A stretch of DNA of 64,000 nucleotides from Rhodobacter capsulatus (GTDB taxonomy: Bacteria; Pseudomonadota; Alphaproteobacteria; Rhodobacterales; Rhodobacteraceae), in contig NZ_SWJZ01000021.1 in NCBI RefSeq assembly GCF_005144475.1, forward strand, positions 59,462 to 123,461, given 5' to 3'. Both the position numbers and the translations under genes were made by a program. Under the pieces are notes generated by a model. It was not told the origin of the DNA and ran no database searches. It saw only the letters and a list, made by a program, of their open reading frames with translations. Within the stretch, counting starts at the first letter, position 1; the number at the start of each line of letters is the position of its first letter. Positions 48,401 to 55,715 of this stretch are shown one piece after another.

Positions 48401-49318
48401 CGAGGCGACCTTGGGCTTCACATCGCAAGCCCCGCAGCGCAGATCATCTCCGAACCAGCTCACCACCAGCGACACCGCCCCGCAATTCGGCAGCTCCTCG
48501 TCCAGCCGCTCCAGCGCCGCGACCAGATCGGTCTGCCCCCCCGGCGCATTCTGGTTCGCCACCCCTTGCGTCGCGGTGACCCCGCTGCCGGTGCCGACAT
48601 AGACCGGCGTCGTCGCCAGCGCATATTCCCCCGTGCCGGGGATCAGCGCCACCGCCCGCACGCCCCGCGTCAGATCGGGCTCGGCCTCCGCCAGCGCCCC
48701 TTGCGCCGCGCGCACCACCTCAAAGGTGAACTGCGGCACCCGGTTGCCATAGGGGCTCAGCTGCAGATCCTCCAGCACCACATAGGCGATGCCGCGATAG
48801 GCCGGCGCCTCCTCCGCCCCCTCCACCGCGGCAATCTTCGGGTCGGGCAGCTGATCCTCGCCCCCCCGATAAACCCGCATGTTCAGACCCGAGACCTCGA
48901 TCTCGCTGCCATCCGCCCAGACCCGGCCGACACGCAGGATCTCCCCCTCGCACAAGGCCAGCGCCAGGCTCAACGAATAGCTGTAGCGCGTCACCGTCGC
49001 CCGCGGCGCGCCCTTGCCGCTTTTTTCCGCCTGCGCGGTTTCAAAAAACCGCGTCGCCCAGATCACTTGTCCGGCGACCCGCATCCGCCCCCAAAGCCGC
49101 CCGACCGCCTCGCCCTCCGAGGCGCTCGACAACCGCAGCCGGTCGACGCGCCCGGTCTCGACACTTTGCGACCCCGATCCCAGAAGCCGCTGATCGATCA
49201 CCCGGCCCAGGGTCGCCCCCACGGCCCGGCCGATCACCGCCCCCGACAGGCCCAGAATCGTGCCGCCAAAGCCGCCACCAATCGCGGCCCCCGCCGCCGA
49301 AAGCAGTATCGTCGCCAT
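45404..49318 (-). CDS. orfg15: GTA orfg15: large baseplate/tail-fibre ('megatron') protein
   Basis: Tail-tip protein of 1304 residues, the largest GTA product. The N-terminus (MATILLSAAGAAIGGGFGGTILG) is Gly/Ala-rich. The central region has a GTA TIM-barrel-like domain (about 400-750, e.g. IDFIGIDNYLPLSDWRDGEDH and KPVWFTEMGCAAIDKGTNQPNK). Phage-tail-3-type repeats and a C-terminal portion likely to contact the host surface follow. It starts directly after the orfg14 stop codon. The long antisense frame at 45101-49816 is a shadow. Confidence 0.95.
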   Translation of the reverse strand: MATILLSAAGAAIGGGFGGTILGLSGAVIGRAVGATLGRVIDQRLLGSGSQSVETGRVDRLRLSSASEGEAVGRLWGRMRVAGQVIWATRFFETAQAEKSGKGAPRATVTRYSYSLSLALALCEGEILRVGRVWADGSEIEVSGLNMRVYRGGEDQLPDPKIAAVEGAEEAPAYRGIAYVVLEDLQLSPYGNRVPQFTFEVVRAAQGALAEAEPDLTRGVRAVALIPGTGEYALATTPVYVGTGSGVTATQGVANQNAPGGQTDLVAALERLDEELPNCGAVSLVVSWFGDDLRCGACDVKPKVASVEEEGANMPWRVAGLERATAEEVPRLSGSSVYGGTPADAAVIEAIGALRAAGKAVTFYPFILMEQLAGNGLPDPWSDATGQPALPWRGRITLSVAPGRAGSPDGTAAAVAQVAGFFGTAQPGDFAIADGQVIYSGPEEWSMRRFILHYAHLCRLAGGVDAFCIGTEMVALTQIRGPGNSFPAVAAFRQLAGEVKAILGPGCKIGYAADWSEYWGYAPGNGDRFFHLDPLWADENIDFIGIDNYLPLSDWRDGEDHADADWGSIYALDYLRANIEGGEYYDWYYAAPEHRDAQIRTPITDGDQGEPWIWRAKDIRNWWLSDHHERIGGARSEVATAWVPQSKPVWFTEMGCAAIDKGTNQPNKFLDPKSSESSLPQYSDGRRDELIQMQYLRAMTGYWAEAARNPVSAVYGGPMLDMSRAHVWAWDARPWPQFPLNTTLWSDGDNYARGHWISGRAVAQPLASVVAEICGAAGIADIDVSGLYGVVRGYTMTGDQTGRAGLQPLMLAYGFEALERDGKLVFRMRDGRVDADLAAADLALGEGEAGIETVRAAEAEIAGRVRLAYVEAEGDFEVKAVEAVFPDAAAGAAAGSALSLALTRAQAQGIVGRWLAEARVARDTARFALPPSLGHLGTGDVVRLDLPEGRRRYRIDRVEQAGLSQVEAVRVEPGIYAPADEVEDPASLRPFAAPVPVTPVFLDLPLLTGTEDPIAPHLAVTATPWPGTVAVWSSDEEAGYALNASLGTRAVIGQTLTPMFRAGPGVWDRGAALRVMLASGALEAATAARVLNGANAMAIGDGSADRWEVFQFVEAALVSGKVWDISLRLRGQLGTDALMPEVWPEGSVVVALNGAPEQILLPSAARGLARHYRIGSAARSYDDPSFVHRIEAFSGAGLRPFSPCHLRAEPGATGWDFRWVRRTRIDGDSWQGYEVPLGETTELYLVRVLEGTAVKREVTVGAASWSYPAALQAADGIAGAFTLEVAQMSDVYGPGLAARIVVGA

Positions 49319-49771
49319 TCACCGGCCCCCCTCAGGAAATTGAAACCGCGCCACGATCCGCCGCGCCCAGGGCTCCGAGAGCGGGCTCTCGACCACGCCA
49401 TGCCCCGTGTAGGCATGCACGAAACTCGCCCCGGCGCCGATCTCGGCGGCGATGCCCAGATGCTTGGCCACCGCGCCCTGACGCATCCGAAACAAGAGCA
49501 CCTCGCCCGGGCGCTCGGGCCCCGGCGCGGTGGGCAGCGCCACCAGATGCCGCGCCGCCGCCCGCCACAGCACTTCCTCGCGCGCGGGTTCGGACCAATC
49601 GGCGGTATAGGGCGGCACCAGCTCCGGCTCGGCGCCATAAAGCGCCCGCCAGACCCCGCGCAGCAGGCCCAGACAATCCGTCCCCGCCCCCTGCACCGAG
49701 ACCTGATGCCGATAGGGCGTGCCGATCCAGTCCCGCGCGATCGCCACCGCCCGCAACCCGACCGCGCTCAT
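49319..49771 (-). CDS. orfg14: GTA orfg14: NlpC/P60 peptidoglycan hydrolase
   Basis: Predicted cell-wall peptidase of 150 residues carried in the GTA tail tip. The catalytic Cys is Cys33 in TDCLGLLRGVW, and His104 (AKHLGIAAE) is the likely base, as in NlpC/P60 enzymes. It is expected to open the peptidoglycan of the recipient cell during DNA delivery. Its start overlaps the orfg13 stop by four bases, and it is followed immediately by orfg15. Confidence 0.93.
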   Translation of the reverse strand: MSAVGLRAVAIARDWIGTPYRHQVSVQGAGTDCLGLLRGVWRALYGAEPELVPPYTADWSEPAREEVLWRAAARHLVALPTAPGPERPGEVLLFRMRQGAVAKHLGIAAEIGAGASFVHAYTGHGVVESPLSEPWARRIVARFQFPEGGR

Positions 49772-50658
49772 TTGAACAGGCTCCCGCCGTCATTGGTGCT
49801 GCTCTGCACCGGATAGGACACCATCCAGTCTTCCCCCGGAATATGCGGAAAGCCCCGAAAGTTCAGGAAGTTGTCGAACTTGAGCCGACAGGTCCCGGCG
49901 CGCTTGTCACAACCGGGCTCGATCCGCACAAGATCGCCCGCGACCGGATCGGCGCCCAACCGCTGCCACAGCTCGATCAGCCGCGATCCATCCGCCTGCA
50001 GCCGGTCGTTCTTCACCACCCCCACCAGCCCCGCCGCCGCGCCCGCCAGCACCACCAGCCGCCCCTTCTCGAACCAGCGATCCTCGAACCCCGCGCCCTC
50101 GGCCAGGCGCAGCACCACCGCCTCCTCGACCGCGCCCAGCGCCGCCTCCAGCGCATAGCCGTCCTTCGTCAGATCGAACCGGCACCTGCCATCGCCCAGA
50201 ACGGCGGCGCAGCGCGGGTGATAGATCCGCCCCTGCTCCAGCCCCAAAGCCTCGGTCAGGCCGCGCAGCTCGGCCCGAAAGCCCCCCGCGCCGCGCGACA
50301 GCTCGCCCAGATTGCCGCGAAAGATCACCGCCCGCATCCCCGGCTCGGCCCAGTTCACCAGCCAGACCGTGACCTCGGCCCCGTCATACCGCCCGGCCAG
50401 AATATCGGCCTCGGTGATCGCCTCGGACCTCAGCGCGCCATAGCTTTCGGTATTGTCGACCGACAGCCCGGTGCCCTGCATCAGCGCCTGCGCCGTCATG
50501 CCGCTGCCCGGCTCGAAGGCGATGCCCTCGAACGCCAATGCCGCGTCGTGATCGGTGAACCCAAGCACCCGCCCGTCCGCGCGCGCCAAGGCCCAGGCCC
50601 GCGCCAGCGTCGTCACGGCCCCCCGCAGATGCGCCTTCAAACCCTCCGGATACGCCAT
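49768..50658 (-). CDS. orfg13: GTA orfg13: tail hub protein (DUF2163)
   Basis: Baseplate hub of 296 residues. The family features GFTDHDAALAFEGIAFEPGS at the start and LVNWAEPG in the middle identify DUF2163. Cysteines 150, 159, 250 and 257 (HPRCAAVLGDGRC and PGCDKRAGTC) are placed to bind an Fe-S cluster, as in the hub protein gpL of lambda-like phages. Start and stop overlap with orfg12 (TGATG) and orfg14 (ATGA), which favours coupled translation. Confidence 0.92.
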   Translation of the reverse strand: MAYPEGLKAHLRGAVTTLARAWALARADGRVLGFTDHDAALAFEGIAFEPGSGMTAQALMQGTGLSVDNTESYGALRSEAITEADILAGRYDGAEVTVWLVNWAEPGMRAVIFRGNLGELSRGAGGFRAELRGLTEALGLEQGRIYHPRCAAVLGDGRCRFDLTKDGYALEAALGAVEEAVVLRLAEGAGFEDRWFEKGRLVVLAGAAAGLVGVVKNDRLQADGSRLIELWQRLGADPVAGDLVRIEPGCDKRAGTCRLKFDNFLNFRGFPHIPGEDWMVSYPVQSSTNDGGSLFK

Positions 50659-51290
50659 CAGACCCGCACCTCCAGCACCGGGACCTGCGGCAGATCCCCC
50701 GCCTGAAACGATTGCACCGACACCGCGATCCGGTCGGTGTCGAACCGCACCGGCACGTCGAACTCGAACCCCGCCGTGATCCGCGCCCCCTGCGGCGGCG
50801 GCTCATGAAAGGTGACGATCCCGGTCGTCGGATCGACGTCGAAATTCACCGCCTCGGCGCGATGATCCCCTGCGATCCCGACCCTGACCGTGCCCTCGAC
50901 CGGCTTGGTGATCGGCCGCACATAGCTTTGCCCGCCCGAAGCATAGGTCTTGAGCAGCTGAAACGCCTGCGTGACGCCATCGCCGATGCCGATCAGCTGA
51001 TCCTCATGCGCCACCGTCTTCGAGGCCGGGCAGCTCTTGTAATCCGCCCAATCCTTCCAGCGAAACCCGTGCAACTGCCCGCCGCGCGCCTCGAAAAACG
51101 CGATCAGCCGCTCGACATCGTCCAGACTGCGCAGCCCCACCCCGGCATCGTAATGCCGCCGCGAATGCGCCCAGGGGCTGTTGCGCTCCTCGTGCCCGCT
51201 CGACAGCGTGACGATCTCGGTGCGCCGCTCCGGCCCGCCGACCGAGCCGAAACTCAGATTGGCCGGAAACCGAACTTCATGAAATGCCAT
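50658..51290 (-). CDS. orfg12: GTA orfg12: distal tail protein (DUF2460)
   Basis: Distal tail protein of 210 residues joining tail tube and baseplate. MAFHEVRFPANLSFGSVGGPERRTE and RHYDAGVGLRSLDDVERLIAFFEAR, GFRWKDWADYKSC are typical of DUF2460/TIGR02217 proteins. It follows orfg11 by ten bases and overlaps orfg13 by one base. Confidence 0.93.
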   Translation of the reverse strand: MAFHEVRFPANLSFGSVGGPERRTEIVTLSSGHEERNSPWAHSRRHYDAGVGLRSLDDVERLIAFFEARGGQLHGFRWKDWADYKSCPASKTVAHEDQLIGIGDGVTQAFQLLKTYASGGQSYVRPITKPVEGTVRVGIAGDHRAEAVNFDVDPTTGIVTFHEPPPQGARITAGFEFDVPVRFDTDRIAVSVQSFQAGDLPQVPVLEVRV

Positions 51291-51300
51291 GCTTTCCTCC

Positions 51301-51960
51301 TCAGGCGTTGCGCGATCCGCGCGCCAGCGCCCGGTTCACCTGCGCCGCGATCTGGCTCTGACTGCGGGCAAAGCCCGCCGCATCGGGCGTCGTCACGTTC
51401 ATCACCACATTGATCACCCGCCCGCCCCCGGCCTGCACGCCCAGCCGCCCGTCCGCGCCCCGCGCCAAGGGCAAGATCGCCTCGGGCCCGGCCTCGCCCA
51501 TCAGCCCCGTCGCCCCCCGCATCGGGAAGGTCGTGGGCGAAGACACGACGCCCCCCTTGGCAAAGGGCATCACCCGGCCTTGCGAAAACGCGCCGCCCTG
51601 CGCGAAGCCGAAGACCCCGCCCAGCATCCCGCTGATCGAGCTTGCAATCGCCCCGCCGATCGCATCCTGCACCGGTCGCATCGCCACCGAATAGGCCGCC
51701 TGCGTCATCCCCTCGGCCACCGAACTCAGCGCGTCCGACAGCTTCATGCCGTCAAAGATCACGCCATCGAAGGCCCGCCGGACCGAGCGCCCGAAGCTTT
51801 GCGACAGGCTCCCCACCTCGCGGCCCGTGTAGGTCAGGCTCTCCCGCATCCGCCCCAGCTCGTCGTTGAAACTTGCCGCCACCCCCTCGGCGCCGCCCAG
51901 CGCCTGCTCCAGCTCCGCCGCCTGCCGGCTCAGCGCATCCAGCCCGTCAACTTCGACCAT
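51301..51960 (-). CDS. orfg11: GTA orfg11: short tail tape-measure protein
   Basis: Tape-measure-like protein of 219 residues, very short for the family, in line with the short GTA tail. A helical N-terminal part (SRQAAELEQALGG to SLSQSFGRSVRRAFDG) precedes a hydrophobic Gly-rich segment (AIGGAIASSISGMLGGVFGFAQGG) and the phage-conserved VSSPTTFPMRGATGLMGEAGPEAILPL. AAAGGAGG lies well placed before the ATG. It overlaps orfg10.1 by 14 bp. Confidence 0.92.
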   Translation of the reverse strand: MVEVDGLDALSRQAAELEQALGGAEGVAASFNDELGRMRESLTYTGREVGSLSQSFGRSVRRAFDGVIFDGMKLSDALSSVAEGMTQAAYSVAMRPVQDAIGGAIASSISGMLGGVFGFAQGGAFSQGRVMPFAKGGVVSSPTTFPMRGATGLMGEAGPEAILPLARGADGRLGVQAGGGRVINVVMNVTTPDAAGFARSQSQIAAQVNRALARGSRNA

Positions 51961-52174
51961 CGCCTCCTCCTTTCAGATCGCCCGCGCGGGGCGTATCGGG
52001 AAACCGCGCCGCCAGTTCCGCCAACCGCGTGCGCGTGAGGGGCGGCGCCCCCGCCGCCTCGCCCAGCATCACCGCCAGCTCCGCAGGTGTCAGCCGCCAG
52101 AACTCGCGGGGCGTCAGCCCCAGTCCCTTCAGCCCGACCCGCAAAAGCCCCGGCCAATCCAGACCGCCCCTCAC
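51947..52174 (-). CDS. orfg10.1: GTA orfg10.1: small tail-assembly protein (TIGR02216-like)
   Basis: Predicted 75-residue protein from a GTG start that overlaps the orfg10 stop as GTGA. It reads GGLDWPGLLRVGLKGLGL, TPREFWRLTPAELAVMLGE and a basic tail, matching the phage-conserved small family in this position. It lies in the -1 frame relative to orfg10, and that frame is open through all of orfg10. Together with orfg10 it occupies the slot of the G/GT chaperones of siphophages, so a role in tail assembly is inferred. Confidence 0.85.
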   Translation of the reverse strand: MRGGLDWPGLLRVGLKGLGLTPREFWRLTPAELAVMLGEAAGAPPLTRTRLAELAARFPDTPRAGDLKGGGDGRS

Positions 52175-52500
52175 GATCCGCCCTGCCCCGGCACGGTGAA
52201 GGCGCGGGCCAGCAACTCCGCCGCGATCCGCGCCGCCGCCACCGGCCCGCCGCCGATCTCGACCGTGCGCAGATCCTCTGCCCGCCCCTCCCAGCCGCCG
52301 CCGCGCAGCCCGGCGACGATCAGCGCCAGCACGTCGCGGCTGGAAAACGCACCGCTTTCGAACCGCCGCACCAGATCCATCAGCGAGACATCGCCCAGCC
52401 CCGCCTCCAGCTCCGCCAAAGCCCCCAGCGTCAGCTTCGCCACCCGCCGCTCGGGGCCCAGCCAGACCTCGACCTCGCCCGCCCAAGGGTTCGCCATCAT
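52171..52500 (-). CDS. orfg10: GTA orfg10: tail assembly chaperone (gp10-type)
   Basis: Protein of 109 residues between the major tail protein and the tape measure. AGEVEVWLGPERRVAKLTLGALAELEAGLG and DLVRRFESGAFSSRDVLALIVAGLRGGG are characteristic of the GTA gp10/tail-tube-protein-binding family. It starts five bases after the orfg9 stop and overlaps orfg10.1 by four bases (GTGA). Confidence 0.9.
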   Translation of the reverse strand: MMANPWAGEVEVWLGPERRVAKLTLGALAELEAGLGDVSLMDLVRRFESGAFSSRDVLALIVAGLRGGGWEGRAEDLRTVEIGGGPVAAARIAAELLARAFTVPGQGGS

Positions 52501-52505
52501 CGGCC

Positions 52506-52919
52506 TCAGATCGCCGTGAAGCCCAGCGCACCCGCCGAGGCCAGCGCCAGTTCGTAAGTCGCCTCGCCATTGTGGCTGCCCGCATAGTCGATCGAGGTGA
52601 TCATGAACGGCCCCTGCACGATGCCGAAATCGGGAATGATCACCTGAAACTCGGGCACTTCCCCGTCGAAAAAGATCTGCCGCGCCCGTTCGTCGGTATC
52701 GGCATCCCTGAACACCCCCGAGCCGGAAATGCTGGCCGAGCGCACCCCCGCGCCCCCCAGCAATTCCCGCCAGCCGCCCTGACTTTCCAGCGAGGTCACA
52801 TCGACGGTTTCCGCATTGAAGCTGATCCGCGTCGCGCGCAGCCCCGCGATGGTCTCGAATTGCCCCGACCCGGTCAGGTCGAGCTTGATCAGAAGGTCCT
52901 TGCCGTTCTGCGCCGCCAT
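52506..52919 (-). CDS. orfg9: GTA orfg9: major tail (tube) protein
   Basis: Major tail tube protein of 137 residues. MAAQNGKDLLIKLDLTGSG, then ETIAGLRATRISFNAETVDVTS and the C-terminal EATYELALASAGALGFTAI identify the TP901-1-like tail tube family. Start at 52919 follows a clear AAGACAT context with GGAGACAAG upstream. It follows orfg8 after 59 bp, the longest gap in the tail module. Confidence 0.93.
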   Translation of the reverse strand: MAAQNGKDLLIKLDLTGSGQFETIAGLRATRISFNAETVDVTSLESQGGWRELLGGAGVRSASISGSGVFRDADTDERARQIFFDGEVPEFQVIIPDFGIVQGPFMITSIDYAGSHNGEATYELALASAGALGFTAI

Positions 52920-52978
52920 GTCTTGTCTCCAGATGTTGAAAATCACCGCCCCGCCGGGGCGCAAGTCGCCGATGGGCC

Positions 52979-53386
52979 TCAGCCCTCGACCCGTGCCCGG
53001 AACGTCAGATCGATCCGCCGCGTGTCGGCCTTTTCCACCCGCCGCGCCTGCGCGCGCAGGAACCACAGCCCCACCAGCCGCCCGCGCGCCAGCGCCAGAT
53101 CGGCCCCCACCAGCGCATCGGACACCGCCGCCGCCGCGGCCTTCGCCGTCGCAAATCCCGCCGCGTCGGTGATCACCGAGATGACGAAATCATGCACCGC
53201 CCCCTCGCCCGTCTTGTCCGAGGCATCGGCCACATCCTCGGGCCCAAGGCTCACATAGGTGCCGACCTGCGTCCCCGGCGGCACCGCATCGTAGACCGCC
53301 GCGCCGACCAGCGCCGCCAGGGCCGCATCCGCGCGCAGCTGCTGATAGACCGCCGCCTGCAGCGCCCCCGCCACCGCATAGCTCAT
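52979..53386 (-). CDS. orfg8: GTA orfg8: tail terminator (DUF3168)
   Basis: Tail terminator of 135 residues. The N-terminal AVAGALQAAVYQQLRADAALAALVG and AVYDAVPPGTQVGTYVSLGP segments are typical of DUF3168. The central Ala-rich helix and a C-terminal strand pair (RLVGLWFLRAQARRVE) follow. It overlaps orfg7 by four bases. Confidence 0.92.
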   Translation of the reverse strand: MSYAVAGALQAAVYQQLRADAALAALVGAAVYDAVPPGTQVGTYVSLGPEDVADASDKTGEGAVHDFVISVITDAAGFATAKAAAAAVSDALVGADLALARGRLVGLWFLRAQARRVEKADTRRIDLTFRARVEG

Positions 53387-53721
53387 GCCACCACCTCCTC
53401 GCGGGCAAAACAGCTCAGGTAATGCCCCTCGCGGTCGCGCTCGGCGACAGCAAGGATGCGAAAGATCCGCGCCCCCTCGCGAAAGCGCTGCTCGGGCTTT
53501 GGTCGGCTTGCCGCCCCCACCGGCGCCGCCCGCACGACAATGGTCCAGGGCACCGAGGCCAGCGTGACGAACTCCCCCGCCCGCTCCGTGCCGCTGCCCG
53601 CCGTGACCTCGGCCCAGACCTCGCCCCGCGCCACCCAGTCCAGCCGGTGCCCGCCCGCGCCATCGGCCACGCGCACGGCCTCCTCCAGCACCAGCTTGCG
53701 GTTCAGCCGCGGCATGCTCAT
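53383..53721 (-). CDS. orfg7: GTA orfg7: head-tail stopper
   Basis: Head closure protein of 112 residues. The pattern RLNRKLVLEEAVRVADGAGG...WVARGEVWAEVTAGSG and the C-terminal RIFRILAVAERDREGHYL are those of phage head-tail joining proteins. It overlaps both orfg6 and orfg8 by four bases, giving continuous coupling from orfg6 to orfg8. Confidence 0.9.
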   Translation of the reverse strand: MSMPRLNRKLVLEEAVRVADGAGGHRLDWVARGEVWAEVTAGSGTERAGEFVTLASVPWTIVVRAAPVGAASRPKPEQRFREGARIFRILAVAERDREGHYLSCFAREEVVA

Positions 53722-54311
53722 GGCCGCCCCCCCAACACCCGCACCGTGCGCCAGCGCTCGATCAGCGCCATCACGCCAAAGGGCATCGCGCCGCCTTCGG
53801 CCGCGCCGTCATGGCGCAGCTCGTAATATTGCGCGGCAAGCAGAAACACCGCCTGCGCCAGATCGACGGGCAGCGCGCTCCAGCCCGCGCCGAACCCGGC
53901 GGTGAAGTCGATCTCGACCCGCCCGCCTGTCGGGATCGCGGGCAGCATCGCCCCCAGCGCCTCGATCCGCGGCCGCGCCATGTCGGGCACCAGCCGCCAG
54001 CCCGCCGCCACCGGCGTCTCGACGCCCGCCGCATCGACCAGCCGCAGCGCCGTCACCGTACTGACCGGCGCGATCGGCAGCGTCTGCATGTCGCCCCAGC
54101 GCCAGACCGTCAGCGCCAGCCGAAACTCGCGCGCCAAAAGCGCCTTGGCCGTGCGCCCCTCGATCGCCGCGATGGCCGCGCGCAGATAGGACAGCAGCGC
54201 CGCATCCTCGGCGCCCAGATCGGCAAAGCCGGTGCCCAGCCGCAGATGGTCGCGGAATTCGGCCACCGGCAGCGCCGAGCCGAGCACCGCCGTCACTTCG
54301 TTCAGCATCAT
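53718..54311 (-). CDS. orfg6: GTA orfg6: head-tail adaptor
   Basis: Connector protein of 197 residues that would sit beneath the portal. LPVAEFRDHLRLGTGFADLGAEDAALLSYLRAAIAAIEGRTAKALL is the usual DNA-packaging gp6-like start. Two Met codons (54311 and 54308) are possible; TCGGAG lies upstream. It is the first gene after a 176-bp hairpin-containing gap behind the capsid gene. Confidence 0.9.
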   Translation of the reverse strand: MMLNEVTAVLGSALPVAEFRDHLRLGTGFADLGAEDAALLSYLRAAIAAIEGRTAKALLAREFRLALTVWRWGDMQTLPIAPVSTVTALRLVDAAGVETPVAAGWRLVPDMARPRIEALGAMLPAIPTGGRVEIDFTAGFGAGWSALPVDLAQAVFLLAAQYYELRHDGAAEGGAMPFGVMALIERWRTVRVLGGRP

Positions 54312-54330
54312 GGAAACTCTCCGAAAAGCC

Positions 54331-54347
54331 GACCGCACCCCGCGGTC
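54331..54347 (-). promoter_or_regulatory. Small hairpin before orfg6
   Basis: GACCGC/GCGGTC around ACCCC lies 20 bp upstream of the orfg6 start, in the gap between capsid and adaptor genes. It may affect access to the orfg6 start or stabilise the upstream transcript end. Confidence 0.4.
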
Positions 54348-54453
54348 CTGCACTCAGGCGTTCGGGCGCGAACCCCGCACCGCCACTCGGACGGAGGGAG
54401 CAGCTAGGTAGCGGCCGGAAGCCCGCGCCCGCCCGACCGGCGAACCGGCGGCA

Positions 54454-54473
54454 GCCGGGGATCGCTCCCCGGC
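54454..54473 (-). terminator. GC hairpin after the capsid gene
   Basis: Seven-bp stem GCCGGGG/CCCCGGC around ATCGCT, 14 bp past the capsid stop codon on the minus strand, without a T-tract. It may partly attenuate downstream transcription or protect the capsid mRNA end. Confidence 0.5.
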
Positions 54474-54487
54474 CCCTTCACCGCCCG

Positions 54488-55684
54488 TTACGAGGCGGCA
54501 AACTTCAAAAGCTTGATCGCGGCGAAATCGCTGACATCGCCGCCGACGCGTTTCGAGGCATAGAACAGCACATGCGGCTTGGCCGAGAAGGGATCGCGCA
54601 GCACCCGCAGATCCGGCCGCTCGGCGATCGTGTAGCCGTTGCCGAAATCACCGAACGCGATCGCATAGGCATTCGCCGCGATATCGGGCATGTCCTCGGC
54701 GATCAGCACCGGATAGCCCATCAGCCGCGCCGGTTCCCCCGCCGCCAGACTGTCGGCCCACAGGAACCGGCCGTCCGCATCCTTCATCTTGCGCACCGCC
54801 CCCGCGGTCTTCGAATTCATCACGAAGCTCGCATTCGCGCGGTATTCCGCCCCCAGCGCATAGACCAGATCGACCACGGCATCCGAGGCATTCACCGCCG
54901 CGAAATCCCCCGCCGCGCCGGTCGCCACATAGCCAAGGCTGCCCCAGGCCCAGGCGCCATTCGCCACCTTGGTCTTCGTCAGGAACCCGGTCGGCTTGTC
55001 CACCCCGTCGCCCGAGATGAAAGCCGCCGCCTCCGCCCGGGCGAACTTGTCGGCGATCCGGTTCGCCAGCCAGGTCTCGATGTCAAAGGCGCTGTCATCC
55101 AGCAGCCGTTGGCTCGCCTTCGGCATCGCCGCCAGCTCGTGCAGCGGAATGCTGATGCGGTCGATCTGCGGCGTCGCGGTCTCGCTCAGCGCCGCCGTCT
55201 CGCTCGCCCAGCCAGAGCCCATGTCGGTCTTGTCCACCAGCACGTCGAACGAGGTCGCCTCGACATTGACGACACTGGCGATCTGGCGCAGCGAGGCGGT
55301 CGAGCGCAAAACCCCCCGGATCGTCTCCGAGGTCTGCGGATCGACCAGATAGCCGCCCTCGGCCGCCACCGCCGAATTCAGCGCCTTGCCCTCAAGGCAC
55401 AGCCCGCGCAGCCCGTCATCATCGCCGGTGCGCAGATAGGCGGCAAAGGCCTTCTGATGCGGCGCCTCCTCGGTGGCAGCGGCGGCAAGGGCATGACGCC
55501 CGGCGAAGTTCTTCGTTTGCAGCATGGTCACACGCTCTTCCTGTTGTTGCAATCTCGTCTTCACATCGTCCTGAAAGCCTTTGACTTCCTTCAGGAAACC
55601 GGCCAGCGCGGTTTTCACTTCGGCCGCCGGATCGGGGCCATCGGGCATGCCCGTTCCGGCCCGAGCCTTGGTCTCGGTCTTCAT
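54488..55684 (-). CDS. orfg5: GTA orfg5: major capsid protein
   Basis: HK97-fold major capsid protein of 398 residues from an ATG at 55684. A GTG three codons upstream is an alternative. The N-terminal 100 residues are a helical, charged scaffold-like delta domain (FLKEVKGFQDDVKTRLQQQEERV), which the neighbouring protease should remove. The mature region starts near KALNSAVAAEGGYLVDPQTSE and includes FDVLVDKTDMGSGWASE and YPVLIAEDMPDIAANAYAIAFGDF. It is followed by a hairpin-containing 176-bp gap. Confidence 0.95.
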   Translation of the reverse strand: MKTETKARAGTGMPDGPDPAAEVKTALAGFLKEVKGFQDDVKTRLQQQEERVTMLQTKNFAGRHALAAAATEEAPHQKAFAAYLRTGDDDGLRGLCLEGKALNSAVAAEGGYLVDPQTSETIRGVLRSTASLRQIASVVNVEATSFDVLVDKTDMGSGWASETAALSETATPQIDRISIPLHELAAMPKASQRLLDDSAFDIETWLANRIADKFARAEAAAFISGDGVDKPTGFLTKTKVANGAWAWGSLGYVATGAAGDFAAVNASDAVVDLVYALGAEYRANASFVMNSKTAGAVRKMKDADGRFLWADSLAAGEPARLMGYPVLIAEDMPDIAANAYAIAFGDFGNGYTIAERPDLRVLRDPFSAKPHVLFYASKRVGGDVSDFAAIKLLKFAAS

Positions 55685-55715
55685 CCTTTCCACACTCCTG
55701 CAGCAGCGGCGGGGC

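Noticed and set aside
45101..49816. 1571-codon plus-strand open frame opposite GTA orfg15
   Set aside because: Arg/Pro/His-rich with no domain resemblance; the minus strand carries GTA genes with clear motifs and tight spacing.
52171..52500. Canonical -1 slippery heptamer within orfg10
   Set aside because: The coding strand was read codon by codon; no X-XXY-YYZ heptamer in the correct phase was found.
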